A stretch of DNA of 64,000 nt from CAZYYO01 sp964650965 (GCA_964650965.1 CAZYYO010000001.1:1-64000), one strand, 5' to 3'. Shown: positions 1 to 8,529, numbered from the stretch's first letter. Notes: generated by a model from the sequence alone, not told the origin. Numbers and translations are program-made.

Positions 1-755
1 ATGAAGATATGATGGCAGAGTTACAGGATATTAAGACGAAGGTGGATGTGGCACAAACTATCCTTGTTGTAGATGCTATGACAGGTCAGGATGCGGTAAA
101 TGTTGCCGGAACCTTTGATGAGAAAATTGGTATTGATGGAGTTATCCTTACTAAATTAGATGGAGATACTCGAGGTGGTGCAGCACTTTCTATTCGTGCT
201 GTAACAGGAAAGCCAATACTGTTCTGTGGTATGGGAGAGAAGCTTTCTGATTTAGAGCAGTTTTTCCCGGATCGAATGGCTTCCAGAATTCTTGGAATGG
301 GTGATGTCTTAACCTTAATTGAGAAAGCCCAGGAAGGAATTGATGAGGATAAGGCCAAGAATCTGAATCGCAAGATGCGAAAAGCAGAATTTGATTATAA
401 TGATTACTTGGAATCCATGAGTCAGATGAAGAAAATGGGAGGCTTATCCAGTGTCCTTGGTATGATGCCGGGAATGAACGCAGCTCAGATGTCCCAGTTA
501 GAAGGGGCGGCGGATGATAAGCGTATGGCAAGAATCGAAGCAATTATTTTATCCATGACACCAGAAGAGAGAACCAATCTAAAGGTGATGAATCCCAGTA
601 GAAAGCGAAGAATTGCCGCTGGAGCTGGTGTGGATGTCAGTGAAGTGAATCGTCTGATTAAGCAGTTTGAACAAACCAGAAAGATGATGAAGCAGATGCC
701 CGGTATGATGGGGCGTAAAGGTGGTAAAAGAGGAAAATTCAATTTTCCTTTTTAA
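1..755 (+). CDS. ffh: Signal recognition particle protein Ffh, 3' part
   Basis: Partial gene running in from the left edge (reading frame starts at base 3). Ffh is the GTPase and signal-sequence-binding subunit of the signal recognition particle, which with SRP RNA and FtsY delivers membrane proteins to the Sec translocon. The visible part holds the end of the G domain (TKLDGDTRGGAA) and then the methionine-rich M domain, seen as a GMMPGM stretch, the RNA-binding segment with SRKRRIAAGAG, and a Met/Lys-rich tail ending KMMKQMPGMMGRKGG. First gene of the classic ffh-rpsP-khpA-rimM-trmD-rplS cluster. The N domain and Walker A lie outside the window. No frameshift is seen. Confidence 0.97.
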   Translation, partial: EDMMAELQDIKTKVDVAQTILVVDAMTGQDAVNVAGTFDEKIGIDGVILTKLDGDTRGGAALSIRAVTGKPILFCGMGEKLSDLEQFFPDRMASRILGMGDVLTLIEKAQEGIDEDKAKNLNRKMRKAEFDYNDYLESMSQMKKMGGLSSVLGMMPGMNAAQMSQLEGAADDKRMARIEAIILSMTPEERTNLKVMNPSRKRRIAAGAGVDVSEVNRLIKQFEQTRKMMKQMPGMMGRKGGKRGKFNFPF

Positions 756-793
756 CATAAAAGATTAGTAAAAATAACCAGGAGGTGAAAACA

Positions 794-1039
794 ATGGCAG
801 TAAAAATCAGATTAAGAAGAATGGGACAGAAGAAGGCTCCTTTCTATAGAATCGTTGTAGCTGATTCTAGATCTCCAAGAGATGGTAAGTGCATCGAAGA
901 GATTGGAACATATGATCCAACTCAGGACCCAAGTGCATATCATGTAAATGAAGAATTAGCTAAGAAATGGTTAGCAACAGGTGCTCAGCCTACAGAAACT
1001 GTTAGCAGAATTTTTAAAGCAGCTGGAATCGAGAAATAA
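794..1039 (+). CDS. rpsP: 30S ribosomal protein S16
   Basis: Structural protein of the small ribosomal subunit. The 81-residue product begins MAVKIRLRRMGQKKAPFYRI, the characteristic S16 start, and has the usual family length. An in-frame ATG at 785 would add three residues (MKT), but GGAGGTG at 781-787 sits at proper distance only from the ATG at 794. It lies 38 nt after ffh and 29 nt before khpA, so it is probably cotranscribed. Confidence 0.97.
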   Translation: MAVKIRLRRMGQKKAPFYRIVVADSRSPRDGKCIEEIGTYDPTQDPSAYHVNEELAKKWLATGAQPTETVSRIFKAAGIEK

Positions 1040-1068
1040 TTGATTCCGAAAGGAACGAGGTATTAGTG

Positions 1069-1296
1069 ATGAAAGAATTAGTAGAAGTAATTGCGAAATC
1101 ACTTGTAGATTGCCCGGACGAAGTTGTTGTAACTGAGACTGAAACTGACAAAGCAATTGTAGTTGAACTTCATGTTGCACAGTCAGATATGGGAAAGGTA
1201 ATCGGTAAGCAGGGTCGTATTGCAAAAGCAATTCGTTCCGTAGTGAAAGCAGCAGCCTCAAAAGTTGAAAAAAAAGTTGTTGTAGACATAGTCTAA
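1069..1296 (+). CDS. khpA: KH-domain RNA-binding protein KhpA
   Basis: Small (75 aa) single-KH-domain protein of the KhpA/YlqC family, a general RNA binder that in other Firmicutes partners KhpB (Jag) and influences cell elongation. The GxxG loop is GKQG at about residues 46-49, within VIGKQGRIAKAIR. A GTG at 1066 immediately precedes the chosen ATG at 1069; AACGAGG at 1054-1060 fits the ATG. Its place between rpsP and rimM is the conserved Firmicute position. Confidence 0.94.
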   Translation: MKELVEVIAKSLVDCPDEVVVTETETDKAIVVELHVAQSDMGKVIGKQGRIAKAIRSVVKAAASKVEKKVVVDIV

Positions 1297-1304
1297 AAGA
1301 TTGG

Positions 1305-1353
1305 TGGTTCACTCCCGGCGTAAGCCCAGGCTGTGAGCCATTTCTTTTCTTTT
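1305..1353 (+). terminator. Possible attenuating hairpin between khpA and rimM
   Basis: TGGTTCAC (1305-1312) can pair with GTGAGCCA (1333-1340), with one G-U pair, around a GC-rich 20-nt loop, followed by the pyrimidine run TTTCTTTTCTTTT. The U tract is interrupted, so it may be a weak or partial terminator that tunes expression inside the operon. It could also be an RNA-processing or regulatory hairpin. Confidence 0.35.
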
Positions 1354-1374
1354 CACATTAAAAGGAGATAGCAA

Positions 1375-1881
1375 ATGGAAGATTTATTTCAGGTAGGTAT
1401 TATTACAAGCCCTCATGGAGTGCGGGGAGAGGTAAAAGTATTTCCCACCACAGATGATGTAAATCGTTTTAAAAAATTAAAGCATGTTATTCTTGAACCG
1501 GAAACAAAAAATCAGGAATTAAATATAGAATCTGTTAAATTTTACAAAAACATGGTGATTTTGAAATTTAAAGAAATCACTTCCATGGATGAAGCAGAGA
1601 AATACCGAAAAATGGGCTTATATGTTACCAGAGAAAATGCGGTAAAGCTAAATAAGGACGAGTATTTTATTGCGGATCTTATGGGACTTCAGGTAATTGA
1701 TGAGGATGGCAGTATTCTTGGAAATATTACAGATGTACTACAGACCGGAGCCAATGATGTATATGTGGTAAATGATGGTACAAGAGAGGTATTAATCCCT
1801 GCAATTAAGGCTTGTATCCTTCAGGTGGATATATCAGCGAGAACCATGAAGGTACATTTATTAGAGGGACTGTTAGATTAA
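1375..1881 (+). CDS. rimM: Ribosome maturation factor RimM
   Basis: Assembly factor for the 30S head domain; it binds S19 and promotes 16S rRNA maturation. The 168-residue product has the RimM N-terminal beta-barrel (VGIITSPHGVRGEVKV at residues 7-22) and a C-terminal PRC barrel (about 95-168, including GANDVYVV). Length is normal. AAGGAGA precedes the ATG. It sits between khpA and trmD as in most Firmicutes and is followed by trmD after 26 nt. Confidence 0.97.
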   Translation: MEDLFQVGIITSPHGVRGEVKVFPTTDDVNRFKKLKHVILEPETKNQELNIESVKFYKNMVILKFKEITSMDEAEKYRKMGLYVTRENAVKLNKDEYFIADLMGLQVIDEDGSILGNITDVLQTGANDVYVVNDGTREVLIPAIKACILQVDISARTMKVHLLEGLLD

Positions 1882-1907
1882 ATGGCAGAAAATGAGGTTT
1901 TGTTATC

Positions 1908-2636
1908 ATGAATTTTTATATTATGACATTATTCCCGGAAATGGTAATGGAAGGACTGCATACCAGTATTATTGGAAGAGCGGTGGAAAAGGGACTGATT
2001 CATATTGAAGCAGTTAATATCCGAGATTTTACTACCAATAAGCATAATAAGGTGGATGATTATCCTTATGGCGGCGGTGCAGGAATGGTGATGCAGGCAC
2101 AGCCGGTGTACGATACCTTTCAATATTTGTGTGAGAAAATCGGCTATCGTCCCAGATGTGTATATTTAACGCCCCAGGGAAAGACCTTTTGCCAGCCCAT
2201 TGCCAAGGAAATGGCATTACAGCAGGACATGGTGTTTCTATGTGGTCATTATGAGGGAATTGATGAACGGGTATTAGAGGAAATTGTTACGGATTACATT
2301 TCGATAGGAGATTATGTACTTACGGGTGGAGAGCTTCCGGCCATGATTATGGTAGATGCAATTTCCAGGATGGTTCCAGGAGTGCTTAAGAATTCAGAAT
2401 CAGGAGAAACAGAATCCTTCGAGGGAAATCTATTAGAATACCCCCAGTATTCCCGTCCGGAAATATGGCATGAGCGTCAGGTGCCCCCCATCCTATTATC
2501 AGGGGATCACGCAAAGGTAGATCAGTGGCGAAGAGAACAGTCCATAGAACGAACCATAGAACGAAGACCGGATTTGATGGAGAAGGCAGAGCTTACCCCA
2601 AAAGAAAGAGAAAAATATCTAAATAAAAGCTTGTAA
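1908..2636 (+). CDS. trmD: tRNA (guanine-N1)-methyltransferase TrmD
   Basis: Methylates G37 at N1 in tRNAs read by CNN codons, preventing +1 frameshifting; uses S-adenosylmethionine bound in a deep trefoil knot. The 242-residue product shows the knot and SAM-loop region (DYVLTGGELPAMIMVDAISR, about 138-157) and the early YPYGGGAGMV motif. The start has a modest GAGG site 12-16 nt upstream. The start of a promoter for rplS overlaps its stop codon. Confidence 0.97.
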   Translation: MNFYIMTLFPEMVMEGLHTSIIGRAVEKGLIHIEAVNIRDFTTNKHNKVDDYPYGGGAGMVMQAQPVYDTFQYLCEKIGYRPRCVYLTPQGKTFCQPIAKEMALQQDMVFLCGHYEGIDERVLEEIVTDYISIGDYVLTGGELPAMIMVDAISRMVPGVLKNSESGETESFEGNLLEYPQYSRPEIWHERQVPPILLSGDHAKVDQWRREQSIERTIERRPDLMEKAELTPKEREKYLNKSL

Positions 2637-2659
2637 TTCCTATAAAAGGGTGCTATAAT
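2631..2659 (+). promoter_or_regulatory. Sigma-A-type promoter for rplS
   Basis: TTGTAA (2631-2636), 17-nt spacer, TATAAT (2654-2659). The -35 overlaps the end of trmD, so rplS can be transcribed separately. The roughly 70-nt leader that follows can form a short hairpin (GATGGTC near 2682 with GAACATC near 2708, one mismatch), which might be an autogenous L19 leader; this is only a suggestion. Confidence 0.75.
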
Positions 2660-2738
2660 ACACAAGTTGTGAATAAAAGAGATGGTCCTCTGTTACAGAT
2701 TGTATTAAGAACATCAAAACAAATTAGGAGGTCACAAA

Positions 2739-3092
2739 ATGAACGCAAGTGAAATTATTAGAAACATTGAAGCAGAGCAGTTAAAGGCAGATGCACCAGA
2801 ATTTAGTGTTGGTGATACTGTAAAGGTTTATGCTAAGATCAAAGAGGGAAACCGTGAAAGAATTCAGGTTTTCGAAGGTACTGTTTTAAAGAAGCAGGGT
2901 GGAAGCAACCGTGCAACATTTACCGTAAGAAAGTTCTCTAACGGTGTTGGCGTTGAGAAAACCTGGCCATTACACAGCCCTAACGTAGATCATGTGGAAA
3001 TCGTTAGAAAAGGTAAAGTAAGAAGAGCTAAATTAAATTACTTAAGAGACCGTGTTGGTAAGAAAGCAAAAGTAAAAGAATTAGTAAAATAA
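2739..3092 (+). CDS. rplS: 50S ribosomal protein L19
   Basis: Large-subunit protein near the 30S interface (bridge B8). The 117-residue product is full length and typical: FSVGDTVKVYAKIKEGNRER and the RVGKKAKVKEL tail. AGGAGGTC lies 8 nt upstream of the ATG. It is preceded by its own strong promoter and followed by a strong terminator, so it closes the ffh-trmD transcription unit. Confidence 0.98.
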   Translation: MNASEIIRNIEAEQLKADAPEFSVGDTVKVYAKIKEGNRERIQVFEGTVLKKQGGSNRATFTVRKFSNGVGVEKTWPLHSPNVDHVEIVRKGKVRRAKLNYLRDRVGKKAKVKELVK

Positions 3093-3100
3093 TACCTTGA

Positions 3101-3131
3101 GAACAGCCACTCTGTGGTTGTTCTTTTTTTT
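3101..3131 (+). terminator. Intrinsic terminator after rplS
   Basis: GAACAGCCAC (3101-3110) pairs with GTGGTTGTTC (3114-3123) across a TCT loop, with one G-U pair, followed by an eight-T run. Confidence 0.93.
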
Positions 3132-3173
3132 GTTTTCGTGTATATTTATAGGGGAGAAAAAAGAGGAATTAAA

Positions 3174-3791
3174 ATGAGAAGAAAACATCAAACCATAAGT
3201 CATATACATTTTGAAAGAAAAGAAAAGGGTGGATTGAATTTCAGACGTCGTAGAAGAAGATTTCAGGCTGAGAAATTTAGGGAATATGCAACCTTTAGTG
3301 GATTAATGCTTCTTGTGATTCTCGCTGCATTTCTGTTAGTGCAGGCCTATGGCATAAGGACAAGTGTAACAGGAGAATCCATGTCGGAAACCTTAAATAG
3401 TGGTGATACCGTTTTGCTTAATCGAGCCAGTTATATCATTAAAAAACCAGAAGCAAATGACATTGTTGCGTTCTATCCAACAGGAAACAAGAATGCGAAG
3501 GTTAGTATTAAACGTATTGTTGGAATTCCTGGAGATACCATTATCATTCAACGTGGCACTTTATATGTAAATGGAACAGTATATGATGATGCAGTTTCTA
3601 CAGAAACGATGACGGAAGCAGGTAGAGCATCTACAGAAATTGTTTTAAAGGATGGAGAGTATTTTGTCCTTGGAGATAATCGAAACAATAGTGAGGATAG
3701 TAGATATGAAACCATAGGAAATATTCTTGAGGATGAGATTATTGGTAAAGTATGGTTTTGTATATCCTTGGATAATTTTGGGACAAAGTAA
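3174..3791 (+). CDS. lepB: Type I signal peptidase (first copy)
   Basis: Membrane-bound serine/lysine protease that removes signal peptides from exported proteins. The 205-residue product has a basic cytoplasmic N-terminus containing an RRRRRR run, one transmembrane segment (about 41-58), the catalytic serine in GESMSETL (Ser69) and the general-base lysine in SIKRIVGIPGD (Lys113), then the GDNRNNSEDSR box. An upstream in-frame start at 3114 would place the coding region inside the rplS terminator, so I chose the ATG at 3174 behind AGAGG. A second copy lies just past rbgA at 4684. Confidence 0.93.
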   Translation: MRRKHQTISHIHFERKEKGGLNFRRRRRRFQAEKFREYATFSGLMLLVILAAFLLVQAYGIRTSVTGESMSETLNSGDTVLLNRASYIIKKPEANDIVAFYPTGNKNAKVSIKRIVGIPGDTIIIQRGTLYVNGTVYDDAVSTETMTEAGRASTEIVLKDGEYFVLGDNRNNSEDSRYETIGNILEDEIIGKVWFCISLDNFGTK

Positions 3792-3818
3792 GTAATATTT
3801 GTAAAAGAGAGGTAGAAA

Positions 3819-4679
3819 ATGGAGTTTCAGTGGTATCCTGGTCATATGACAAAAGCAAGACGTCAAATGCAGGAAGATATTAAGTTAATAGATCTTGTAA
3901 TTGAATTGGTAGATGGAAGAGTCCCGTTCAGCAGTCGCAATCCTGATATTGATGAGTTAGGGAAAAATAAGGCCAGATTGATTATATTAAATAAAGCGGA
4001 TTTGGCAGATGATTTGGTCACACTTCAGTGGAAAGCATATTTTGAAGAAAAGGGATATTTTGTTGTTTCTCTGGATGCTCGTAATCGTAATGGAATGAAG
4101 CAGGTGAACCATGTTATTATGGATGCCTGTGCAGCGAAGATTGAACGGGATCTAAAAAGAGGAATTAAAAATCGCCCGGTACGGGCTATGGTGGTTGGAA
4201 TTCCTAATGTGGGAAAATCAACCTTTATTAATTCTTTTGCTGGTAAGGCAGTAACGAAAACTGGAAATAAACCAGGTGTTACCAGAGGAAAACAATGGAT
4301 TCGATTGAATAAAAATGTTGAGCTCTTGGACACTCCTGGAATCTTATGGCCGAAATTTGAAGATCAACAGGTAGGACTTCATCTTGCATGTATCGGTGCA
4401 ATCAAGGATGAAATTTTAAATGTAGACCAATTGTCAATTGAATTGATTGAAATATTAAGAAATCGTTATCCGGGTGCAATGGCCAGACGATTTGATATTC
4501 AAGAGACTGAAAATGCAACACAGATTCTCTCAGAGATTGCAAAAAGCAGAAATTGTATTTCAAAGGGTAATGAATTGGATTACAGTAAGGCGGCTGCATT
4601 AATGATTGATGAATTTCGAAGTGGTAAGCTTGGAAAAATTACATTGGAAGTGCCAGTAGAAGTAAGGAGTGAAAAATAA
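3819..4679 (+). CDS. rbgA: Ribosome biogenesis GTPase RbgA (YlqF)
   Basis: Circularly permuted GTPase needed for late 50S subunit assembly in Firmicutes. In the 286-residue product the motifs occur in permuted order: G4 NKAD (58-61), then G1 GIPNVGKST (127-135), then G3 DTPG (171-174), with the N-terminal WYPGHM hallmark and a C-terminal helical rRNA-binding region. GAGAGG precedes the ATG. It sits between two signal peptidase genes and upstream of rnhB, the order known from Bacillus and Clostridia. Confidence 0.97.
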   Translation: MEFQWYPGHMTKARRQMQEDIKLIDLVIELVDGRVPFSSRNPDIDELGKNKARLIILNKADLADDLVTLQWKAYFEEKGYFVVSLDARNRNGMKQVNHVIMDACAAKIERDLKRGIKNRPVRAMVVGIPNVGKSTFINSFAGKAVTKTGNKPGVTRGKQWIRLNKNVELLDTPGILWPKFEDQQVGLHLACIGAIKDEILNVDQLSIELIEILRNRYPGAMARRFDIQETENATQILSEIAKSRNCISKGNELDYSKAAALMIDEFRSGKLGKITLEVPVEVRSEK

Positions 4680-4683
4680 GATT

Positions 4684-5259
4684 ATGTCCAAACAGAACAA
4701 CGATAAAGAGAACGAAGAAGGCTTCTCAATGATAAAAGAAATTTTAAGCATGATTGTCTATGTATTGGTTATTTTTGCTTTAACCTTTTGTATTGTACAT
4801 TTTGTGGGGCAGAGAACAAGAGTAACAGGATCTTCCATGGAAAGCACTCTAAGTGATGGAGATAACCTGATTGTTGATAAAATCTCTTATCGTTTCCACG
4901 ACCCAGAACGTTTTGACATTATTATTTTTCCTTACAAATATGAAGAGAAGACATATTATATCAAACGAATTATTGGTATGCCGGGAGAAACGGTGTGGAT
5001 TGATAACAATGGTGATATTTATATTAATGGAGAAAAATTAAAAGAACATTATGGCCTGCAGGTGATTTCCAATCCAGGACTGGCAGCTAGTCCAATTACT
5101 TTGGAGGATGATGAATATTTTGTCTTGGGAGATAATCGAAATAATAGCACAGACAGCCGTTTTGATGTGGTTGGCCCAATTAAACGGGAAGACATTATTG
5201 GTAAAGCCTGGGTTCGGATTTATCCTTTTAATGAGATTGGATGGATTAAGCATCAATAA
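4684..5259 (+). CDS. lepB: Type I signal peptidase (second copy)
   Basis: Second signal peptidase I, 191 residues, with one N-terminal transmembrane segment (about 21-41), catalytic serine in GSSMESTL (Ser51), general base in YIKRIIGMPGE (Lys94) and GDNRNNSTDSR. It lacks the arginine run of the first copy. A GTG at 4669 is in frame but overlaps its own AAGGAG (4664-4669), so the ATG at 4684 is preferred, with a longish 14-nt spacing. The start lies 4 nt after the rbgA stop, suggesting coupling. Confidence 0.92.
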   Translation: MSKQNNDKENEEGFSMIKEILSMIVYVLVIFALTFCIVHFVGQRTRVTGSSMESTLSDGDNLIVDKISYRFHDPERFDIIIFPYKYEEKTYYIKRIIGMPGETVWIDNNGDIYINGEKLKEHYGLQVISNPGLAASPITLEDDEYFVLGDNRNNSTDSRFDVVGPIKREDIIGKAWVRIYPFNEIGWIKHQ

Positions 5260-5296
5260 ATTAAATTAAATACATAGATTTAATTGAGGTAGATAG

Positions 5297-6061
5297 ATGG
5301 AAGATGAGAAAAAAATAAAGAACATTCAGGAAGAATATAAGGCGGCACATGATGATATGCTGCCTTATTTTATCCAACAGTATATCAAGGATGGTAGACC
5401 AGGTGTGGCCAAGATTATTGGACAGGCTGAAAAGCGCCTGGTACGACTTCAGGAAGAACGGCAGAGAACGGAAGCATTGAAGAAATACGAATATATGTAT
5501 GATGATTATCAGTATATTTGTGGGATTGATGAAGTGGGACGGGGACCATTGGCTGGACCTGTGGTTGCAGGTGCTGTAATTCTCCCAAAAGATTGCGATA
5601 TATTATATATTAATGATTCAAAAAAGCTTTCCCCACAAAAACGGGATGAATTATACCAGATTATCATGGAAAAAGCAGTTTCCGTAGGTATTGGTATGGT
5701 TAGCCCCCAGAGAATTGATGAAATCAATATTTTACAGGCAACTTATGAGGCTATGCGTCAGGCTATTGAGAAATTGAATCCACAACCCGATATATTATTA
5801 AATGATGCTGTTACCATTCCTGGGGTTATGATGAAACAGGTTCCTATTATCAAAGGAGATGCAAAAAGTATCTCTATTGGAGCTGCAAGTATTGTCGCAA
5901 AAGTGACCAGAGATCGGTTAATGGAAGAATACGATAACATTATGCCGGAATATGGATTTGCTAAAAACAAAGGCTATGGTACCAAAGAGCATATTGAAGC
6001 GCTGAAAAAAATTGGACCTTCTCCCATTCATCGTCATTCTTTTATCGGGAATTTTGTCTAA
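5297..6061 (+). CDS. rnhB: Ribonuclease HII
   Basis: Cleaves the RNA strand of RNA/DNA hybrids and initiates removal of misincorporated ribonucleotides. The 254-residue product has an N-terminal helical extension of about 70 residues, as in YlqF-linked Firmicute RnhB, followed by the catalytic domain: ICGIDEVGRGPLAGPVVAGA (Asp78-Glu79), LLNDAV (metal Asp) and AASIVAKVTRD. It is 37 nt after the second signal peptidase and 22 nt before the FliK-like gene, so the rbgA-rnhB-ylqG-ylqH order of Bacillus is kept. Confidence 0.97.
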   Translation: MEDEKKIKNIQEEYKAAHDDMLPYFIQQYIKDGRPGVAKIIGQAEKRLVRLQEERQRTEALKKYEYMYDDYQYICGIDEVGRGPLAGPVVAGAVILPKDCDILYINDSKKLSPQKRDELYQIIMEKAVSVGIGMVSPQRIDEINILQATYEAMRQAIEKLNPQPDILLNDAVTIPGVMMKQVPIIKGDAKSISIGAASIVAKVTRDRLMEEYDNIMPEYGFAKNKGYGTKEHIEALKKIGPSPIHRHSFIGNFV

Positions 6062-6083
6062 TGCAGTAAAATGAGGGTAAGAA

Positions 6084-7769
6084 ATGCAGATATCGGATTT
6101 AGTGAATCAATATCATAATAACCTGGCTTCAGGTAGTGAGGTGTCTACAGGTACTAAGGGTGTAGAACAATTGGTTTCTACCATTCGGGAAATGACCAGG
6201 GGGCATATGTTTGAGGGTACTGTAAACAGCGTTAAGGGAACCCAGGTGATTCTTGGATTAAGCAGTGGTCAGAATATCACTGCCCGTGTGGAAAAAGGAA
6301 TCCCATTGGAAAAGGGACAATCCATGTTCTTTCAGGTGAAATCTAATGATGGTGTTCAAATTCAAATACGTCCGGTTTCTTTTGGAACTAGCAATAATCC
6401 TACTTTGCTAAGTGCATTGGATGCTGCTAGTCTTCCGGTAACAGAGGATCATCTGAATATGGTAAATTCGATGATGTCACAGCAGATGCCCATTGATGCT
6501 AAGAGTCTAATGGATATGTCACGTGTTATTCATTCTATTTCTGGGGCACAGGTGGACACCGTTGTAGAAATGATGAAATTGAACCTTCCAGTCTCAGAAG
6601 AACTAGCGATACAATTTGAAAATTATAAAAATGATCAAGGCGCAATTCTTGATGATGTAAATCAGATTGTGGATGCTATGGGAGACGTATTCCATAAAGG
6701 GGAAGTTTCCCCAGGAGAAATGATTTCTTTTCATCAGCAGGTGGTAGAGATTCTCACAGGTACGGGGGATATTTCTGTAAATATGCAGAATAGCCATGAT
6801 GAGAGTGCAGCTGGAATCCTTGAACAGATACCACAGGATGTGGTGTCTCAGGAAGTGTTACCTGAGGAAGCGTTACCCCAGAAAGTAGTTCTGCTTCCAC
6901 AGGAGGAATATCCAGTTAACACATTAGGGAATGTCTTACCAGAAGAAGAATTTCAGGAGTTAAATCAGGTGGTGCAAAATCTTTTTAGAGATATTCCAAC
7001 CGGTGAACTTCCATTGCAGCTGCAACAGATGGCAAAGGAGGGAATGAATCCACAAGTGACGGTTCAGGAGTTTATGACAAAATTATCATCTGTATTTCCA
7101 TATCTTCCAGAAGAGGCCAGAGAAGAGGCTGTTACATTATTTCGCACCAAGGGCTATCATCAGCTATTGGGTAATCTTACAGAGAATAAGCTGATGATGA
7201 CACCGCAGGAGTACAGTAAGAAGGAAGAAGTACAGGAATATTTCAAGGAATTACTGAAGACCGGCAATGATTTAATGAATCTGTCTGATAAGTTACAAAA
7301 AGCCGGTGATACTCTTGCTAAATCTGCACAGAATATGAAAAGCAATGTAGAGTTTCTACATTTTGTAAATCAAAATTATTCCTTCCTGCCCGTTCCTATG
7401 CGTTTCTTTCAGCAAAATGTTAACAGCCAGCTGTATGTATATTCCAATAAAGGAAAGTCGGGGGATGAAAGCCAGGAGCACACCGCTTTTTTGCATTTTG
7501 ATATGGAGCATCTTGGTTCTACCGATATTTCGGTACGCATGAATCACAGGAAGATTGATACGCATTTTTATATGGAAAAGGAGGATGCATTTCAGCTGAT
7601 TAGCAACAATATCCATCTTTTGGAAGGTCGGTTACAAAAGAAAGGATATGATTGTAGTATTCAGGTAGACTGGGAGAAGAATTCTGTGGACTTTGTAGAG
7701 GATTTTCTGAAAAAGGATATGAAAACTGCAGGGAAGCTGCATCGCTATTCCTTTGATGTGAGGGCATAA
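6084..7769 (+). CDS. FliK-like protein (YlqG family), hook-length control C-terminal domain
   Basis: 561-residue protein without an evident signal peptide. The C-terminal part (about 468-530) resembles the Flg_hook domain of the flagellar hook-length protein FliK: LHFDMEHLGSTDISVRM, then an IDTHFYMEKEDAF strand and a helix ending RLQKKGYDC. The N-terminal part has a small beta-rich segment (GTVNSVKGTQVILGLSSGQ, about 45-63); the centre is low-complexity and Glu/Gln/Val/Pro-rich (about 240-300). The position right after rnhB matches Bacillus ylqG. It is followed 2 nt later by a FlhB-C-like gene. FliK and FlhB-C interact in flagellar export switching, but no flagellar genes are seen here, so the real role is unknown. 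Confidence 0.75.
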   Translation: MQISDLVNQYHNNLASGSEVSTGTKGVEQLVSTIREMTRGHMFEGTVNSVKGTQVILGLSSGQNITARVEKGIPLEKGQSMFFQVKSNDGVQIQIRPVSFGTSNNPTLLSALDAASLPVTEDHLNMVNSMMSQQMPIDAKSLMDMSRVIHSISGAQVDTVVEMMKLNLPVSEELAIQFENYKNDQGAILDDVNQIVDAMGDVFHKGEVSPGEMISFHQQVVEILTGTGDISVNMQNSHDESAAGILEQIPQDVVSQEVLPEEALPQKVVLLPQEEYPVNTLGNVLPEEEFQELNQVVQNLFRDIPTGELPLQLQQMAKEGMNPQVTVQEFMTKLSSVFPYLPEEAREEAVTLFRTKGYHQLLGNLTENKLMMTPQEYSKKEEVQEYFKELLKTGNDLMNLSDKLQKAGDTLAKSAQNMKSNVEFLHFVNQNYSFLPVPMRFFQQNVNSQLYVYSNKGKSGDESQEHTAFLHFDMEHLGSTDISVRMNHRKIDTHFYMEKEDAFQLISNNIHLLEGRLQKKGYDCSIQVDWEKNSVDFVEDFLKKDMKTAGKLHRYSFDVRA

Positions 7770-7771
7770 AT

Positions 7772-8110
7772 ATGGCACAGGGTAAATGGACCCCCACCAG
7801 CTTTGGAAACGTGGAGACAGAAAAAAAGAAAATAGACCCGGATAAAACGGCTGTGGCACTTGCTTTTGACCCAAAGGACCCGGCTCCTAAGATACTTGCT
7901 ACAGGAAAAGGAGCTTTGGCAGATAAAATCATAGAAAAAGCCAAGGAAGAGGACGTCCCTTTTTATCAGGACAGTAAGCTGGCAAAGACCTTATCGAAGC
8001 TAGATATCGGGGATGCCATTCCGCCGGAGCTGTATGAAGCAGTTGCAGAGATTCTAGTATTTGTAGATGATATGGAACGAATTAAGGCAAAATTAGACCA
8101 AAGCTCATAA
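7772..8110 (+). CDS. Stand-alone FlhB C-terminal-domain-like protein (YlqH family)
   Basis: 112-residue soluble protein matching the cytoplasmic domain of FlhB/YscU export-switch proteins: TAVALAFDPKDPAPKILA, KGALADKIIEKAKEEDVPF, DIGDAIPPELYEAVAEIL. It has no transmembrane part. Where FlhB has the self-cleaving NPTH, this protein has DPDK (residues 22-25), so the catalytic Asn is Asp and autocleavage should not occur; the chain starts near where a cleaved FlhB-C fragment would. Translationally close to the FliK-like gene (2 nt gap). Corresponds in place and content to Bacillus ylqH. Confidence 0.85.
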   Translation: MAQGKWTPTSFGNVETEKKKIDPDKTAVALAFDPKDPAPKILATGKGALADKIIEKAKEEDVPFYQDSKLAKTLSKLDIGDAIPPELYEAVAEILVFVDDMERIKAKLDQSS

Positions 8111-8163
8111 TCGTTCTTATATCTTTAGATTATGGGATGGATTTATGTGGTAGTGGGGGAGCT

Positions 8164-8529
8164 ATGAAGGAAAATATGCGTACAAAGGGTACATATTATG
8201 AAAATATGGCCTGTGACTTTCTAATGGAAAAAGGGTATGGGATTCTAGAACGAAATTATCGATGCAGAATGGGAGAAATTGATATTATTGCAAAAGACCA
8301 TTCTTACCTGGTTTTTCTGGAAGTGAAATATCGAAAGAATAATCATGCCGGCAATCCGGTGGAAGCAGTAGATGTACGAAAAATGCAAAGAATTTCAACA
8401 GTAGCAAATTATTACCGCATTTCCCATAAAATACCAGATAATCAACCAATTCGATTTGATGTGCTGGCAATCTTAGGAGATCATATGACTCATTATGAGA
8501 ATGCCTTTGAGTATATGGGAAGATCATAA
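8164..8529 (+). CDS. yraN: YraN/UPF0102 endonuclease-like protein
   Basis: 121-residue member of UPF0102, a restriction-endonuclease-fold family of uncertain role, often next to rnhB. It shows the family motifs GTYYENMACDFL, GEIDIIAKD (acidic active-site-like pair) and LVFLEVKYRK (E-x-K), consistent with a PD-(D/E)xK nuclease core. An in-frame ATG at 8137 is possible, but GTGGGGGA at 8153-8160 points to 8164 and gives the family's usual length. Confidence 0.9.
   Translation: MKENMRTKGTYYENMACDFLMEKGYGILERNYRCRMGEIDIIAKDHSYLVFLEVKYRKNNHAGNPVEAVDVRKMQRISTVANYYRISHKIPDNQPIRFDVLAILGDHMTHYENAFEYMGRS

Noticed and set aside
190..543. Minus-strand open frame of 117 codons inside ffh
   Set aside because: Shadow of the ffh coding frame with no recognisable motifs or upstream site.
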